Program-made: the position numbers and the translations under genes
NCBI GenBank assembly: GCA_031282905.1
Contig: JAITCV010000194.1
Coordinates: 1-14,221 of the forward strand
Direction: 5' to 3'
Length of the DNA stretch: 14,221 nt
Origin: Azoarcus sp.
Lineage (GTDB): Bacteria > Pseudomonadota > Gammaproteobacteria > Burkholderiales > Rhodocyclaceae
Notes under the pieces: model-generated
The model's input: only the letters and a program-made list of their open reading frames with translations
Database searches by the model: none
What the model was told of the DNA's origin: nothing
Shown here: piece by piece, positions 12,493-14,221 of the stretch
How the letters are laid out: each line of letters opens with the position of its first letter
Position numbering within the stretch: position 1 is the first letter of the stretch

Positions 12493-13956
12493 ATGAAAAA
12501 AAGTTTCATGGGCGTACGCCTGAAACGTTTCCGCGAAGAACGCGCGCTCACCCAGGTTGCCCTGGCGCGCGCGCTGGAACTGTCGCCGAGTTACCTCAAC
12601 CAGTTGGAACAGAACCAGCGCCCGTTGACGGTAGCGGTACTGTTGAAGTTGAACGCCGTGTTCGGGGTCGATGTCCAGCGCTTTTCCGAAGACGATGAAG
12701 TACGTCTGCTGACCAGCCTGCGCGAGCTCTTCAGCGACACCTTGGCGGAAGAAACGGTCTCCCGAGCCGAAATGACGGAACTGGCCGCAAACATGCCGGG
12801 CATCGCCCGGGCCTTGATCCGGCTGGGTCGGCGGCAACGTGAAATCCAGGAACGCGAAGAAGTGCTGGCCGCGCGGATGGGCCAGGACCGCCACGGGAAA
12901 ATTGCGCTCAAACCCATGCCCTACGAGGAAGTGCGCGATTTTTTCTATGACTGCCACAACTACATCGACGAAATCGACACCCATGCCGAATGCGCCTGCG
13001 ACCAATGGGGCCTGAGCTCCAAGGACAATCTTCCGCAACTGGAACAACGGCTGCGCCGCCACGACATCCGCATCGTGCGGGAAGCGGGCGCGAGCGGAGA
13101 AAACCACGGCGAATCACTGCGCCATTTCGACCCCGAACATCGCATCCTCAAACTCTCGCCCCACCTGCGCCCCGGGCAAGCCGCTTTCCAGATGGCGACG
13201 CAACTGGCTTTCCTGGAAGCGCCGTTGGACGCCGTGGCCGCGCGGGCGAAACTCTCCAGCGAAGAAGCGCGGCGATTGCTGCGCATCGGACTGGCCAACT
13301 ATTTCGCCGGCGCGCTGATCCTGCCCTATCGGCGCTTTCTCGATCAGGCCGAACGGCTGCGTTACGACATAGAACTGCTCGCCCACCACTTCGGCGTAGG
13401 TTTCGAGACCATCTGCCATCGTCTCTCCACTCTGCAACGCGCCGACACGCGCGGCGTTCCCTTTTTCTTTGTGCGCGTCGATCGCGCGGGCAACATCTCC
13501 AAGCGCCAATCCGCCACCGATTTTCACTTTTCCCGCATCGGCGGTTCCTGTCCGCTGTGGAACATCTACGAAGCCTTCAGCCAGCCCGGCCACATCCTGA
13601 CCCAATTGGCCACCATGCCCGATGGCCGCGCCTATCTATGGATCGCCCGCACCGTTCGTCATGGTCACGGCGGCTACGACGCCCCCGTCAAGACCTTCGC
13701 CATCGGTTTGGGCTGCGACATCCGTCATGCCGAACGCCTGGTCTACAGCAAGAACCTGAACCTCACGGACAGCGCAAGCTTCACCCCCATCGGTTCGGGC
13801 TGCAAACTCTGCACGCGCGAAAACTGCCCCCAACGCGCCTTCCCGGCCATTGATGCGTTACTGTCGATCGACGAAAACCATAGCCGGTTTACGCCATACA
13901 CGATCAGGGAACAGGGGATCAGGGATCAGGAATCGGGAATCAGGGATCAGATTTGA
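12493..13956 (+). CDS. RamB/ScfR-like regulator (XRE HTH, degenerate ImmA/IrrE, DUF2083)
   Basis: A 487-residue transcription regulator of the short-chain fatty acyl regulator type; members control acetate, glyoxylate or propionate metabolism. An XRE helix-turn-helix covers about 8-62 (TQVALARALELSPSYLNQLE). A central ImmA/IrrE-like domain follows; where a peptidase has HExxH this protein has MATQLAFLE (234-242), so it is probably not a protease. The C-terminal DUF2083 domain includes RIGGSCPLWNIYEAF and the cysteine cluster CKLCTRENC (437, 440, 445), possibly a metal or redox site. ATG 12493 has AAGGA at 12482-12486, six bases upstream. The last 16 or so residues (REQGIRDQESGIRDQI) are encoded by heptamer repeats, and the stop lies in an inverted repeat. 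No prp or ace genes are visible; the true targets are unknown. Confidence 0.88.
   Translation: MKKSFMGVRLKRFREERALTQVALARALELSPSYLNQLEQNQRPLTVAVLLKLNAVFGVDVQRFSEDDEVRLLTSLRELFSDTLAEETVSRAEMTELAANMPGIARALIRLGRRQREIQEREEVLAARMGQDRHGKIALKPMPYEEVRDFFYDCHNYIDEIDTHAECACDQWGLSSKDNLPQLEQRLRRHDIRIVREAGASGENHGESLRHFDPEHRILKLSPHLRPGQAAFQMATQLAFLEAPLDAVAARAKLSSEEARRLLRIGLANYFAGALILPYRRFLDQAERLRYDIELLAHHFGVGFETICHRLSTLQRADTRGVPFFFVRVDRAGNISKRQSATDFHFSRIGGSCPLWNIYEAFSQPGHILTQLATMPDGRAYLWIARTVRHGHGGYDAPVKTFAIGLGCDIRHAERLVYSKNLNLTDSASFTPIGSGCKLCTRENCPQRAFPAIDALLSIDENHSRFTPYTIREQGIRDQESGIRDQI
13906..13950 (+). repeat. Heptamer array RGGRATC at the 3' end of the regulator gene
   Basis: Five consecutive heptamers run from 13914 to 13948: GGGGATC, AGGGATC, AGGAATC, GGGAATC, AGGGATC. 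They are preceded by the related AGGGAAC (13906-13912). The array is translated as the repetitive C-terminus of the RamB-like protein and abuts the left inverted repeat. Confidence 0.8.
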
Positions 13957-13961
13957 ATTAC

Positions 13962-13988
13962 GCGGCGCTGCGCGCCGCCCTGTTTTTT
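13962..13988 (+). terminator. Terminator for the RamB-like gene
   Basis: A 7-bp all-GC stem (13962-13968 with 13972-13978, loop TGC) is followed after four bases by six T residues (13983-13988). It starts six bases after the regulator's stop codon. Confidence 0.7.
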
Positions 13989-14020
13989 CTGATAGCGGGT
14001 CCCCTGCCCTGTTGGATTGG

Positions 14021-14036
14021 GCGACGCATGCGTCGC
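14021..14036. repeat. 16-bp perfect palindrome inside the inverted-repeat element
   Basis: GCGACGCATGCGTCGC is its own reverse complement. It sits in the centre of the element between the two arms and just before the second heptamer array. Confidence 0.6.
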
Positions 14037-14038
14037 TC

Positions 14039-14068
14039 AGGGATCAGGTATCGGGGATCAGGGATCAG
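14039..14068 (+). repeat. Second heptamer array RGGRATC inside the inverted-repeat element
   Basis: Four units at 14039-14066: AGGGATC, AGGTATC, GGGGATC, AGGGATC, followed by AG. They have the same strand orientation as the array at 13914-13948, even though the flanking arms are inverted. Confidence 0.7.
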
Positions 14069-14094
14069 AAAAGCATGGCGGCGCGAAGCGCCGC
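14069..14094 (-). terminator. Possible minus-strand terminator in the right arm
   Basis: The stem GCGGCGC/GCGCCGC (14078-14084 with 14088-14094, loop GAA) is followed on the minus strand, after five bases, by four T residues (plus-strand AAAA 14069-14072). It is a weaker mirror copy of the terminator at 13962-13988 and would serve a gene entering from the right. Confidence 0.45.
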
Positions 14095-14186
14095 GTGATT
14101 CAAATCTGCTCACTGACATCTGATCATGAGCTTGGGGCCGTGGCGAAATCGAGATCATGCCAGAGTCGACAAGCGCCCGCGCGCCA

Positions 14187-14221
14187 TCATCTGGTCTCCA
14201 GCGTCCGGCGCTTCAATGCGC
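14187..14221 (-). CDS. Possible C-terminal end of a minus-strand gene
   Basis: Reading leftward from the window edge, one minus-strand frame gives ALKRRTLETR and then TGA (14189-14187). That looks like a plausible protein C-terminus, and the terminator-like arm at 14069-14094 would follow it. Another frame (ending MMARGRLSTLA before a stop near 14159) is an alternative. The fragment is too short to assign a family. Confidence 0.25.
   Translation of the reverse strand, partial: ALKRRTLETR

Larger units (their letters stand above)
13948..14108. mobile_element. 161-bp inverted-repeat element (MITE-like or paired terminators)
   Basis: The left arm 13948-13979 and right arm 14077-14108 are inverted repeats matching at 30 of 32 positions. 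The similarity continues inward with a few changes to 13993 and 14064. Each arm contains a 7-bp hairpin (GCGGCGC / GCGCCGC). The 70-bp centre holds the palindrome GCGACGCATGCGTCGC (14021-14036) and most of a second heptamer array. No transposase and no clear target duplication are visible. It may be a non-autonomous mobile repeat, or simply two facing copies of one terminator unit. Confidence 0.55.

Noticed and set aside
13906..14068. CRISPR array
   Set aside because: Units are contiguous 7-bp repeats with no spacers.

Overview
The window is a high-GC proteobacterial chromosome segment, most likely from a betaproteobacterium. That placement is inferred from the gene orders pilB-pilC-pilD, fmdB-DUF502-aspS, divergent csp / clpS-clpA, and a RamB-type short-chain fatty acyl regulator. 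The genus cannot be resolved by reading alone.

Layout. (1) 1-2283, plus strand: the last codons of pilB, then pilC and pilD, the type IV pilus assembly platform protein and prepilin peptidase. (2) 2372-5162, plus strand: a compact housekeeping operon of an FmdB-type zinc ribbon protein, a DUF502 membrane protein and aspartyl-tRNA synthetase. It closes with a very strong bidirectional terminator. (3) 5192-5395, minus strand: a cold-shock protein with a probable promoter about 150 nt upstream of its start codon, so a long leader. (4) 5787-8374, plus strand: clpS-clpA, with ATGA-overlapping genes, forming the N-degron adaptor and unfoldase pair. Behind it are a three-unit 16-bp tandem repeat and a terminator. 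(5) 8487-8969, minus strand: a small exported Spy/CpxP-like (LTXXQ) protein. It is followed by a 328-bp intergenic stretch holding a perfect 28-bp palindrome of repeat type. (6) 9298-12296, minus strand: a GntR-type winged-helix regulator with an unfamiliar C-terminal domain. Its stop codon overlaps the start of metE (cobalamin-independent methionine synthase). (7) 12493-13956, plus strand: a RamB/ScfR-like regulator (XRE helix-turn-helix, degenerate ImmA/IrrE domain, DUF2083) transcribed divergently from the GntR-metE pair. Its 3' end runs into heptamer repeats and a 161-bp inverted-repeat element. A second gene probably enters from the right edge on the minus strand.

How the parts work together: PilC and PilD serve pilus biogenesis with the truncated upstream ATPase PilB. 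ClpS feeds N-end-rule substrates to ClpA, which carries a ClpP-docking IGF loop. The GntR-metE and RamB-like genes share a 196-bp divergent control region that contains a 12-bp palindrome and three TTGCRAA-type sites, suggesting linked or auto-regulated control.

Most of the window is ordinary core genome. The points most worth a second look are the inverted terminator-like repeat pair that supplies the regulator's stop codon, the repeat-encoded C-termini of both that regulator and MetE, the GntR-metE translational overlap, the sigma-54-like site ahead of clpS, and the 28-bp palindrome. No previously undescribed defence or mobile system is evident.
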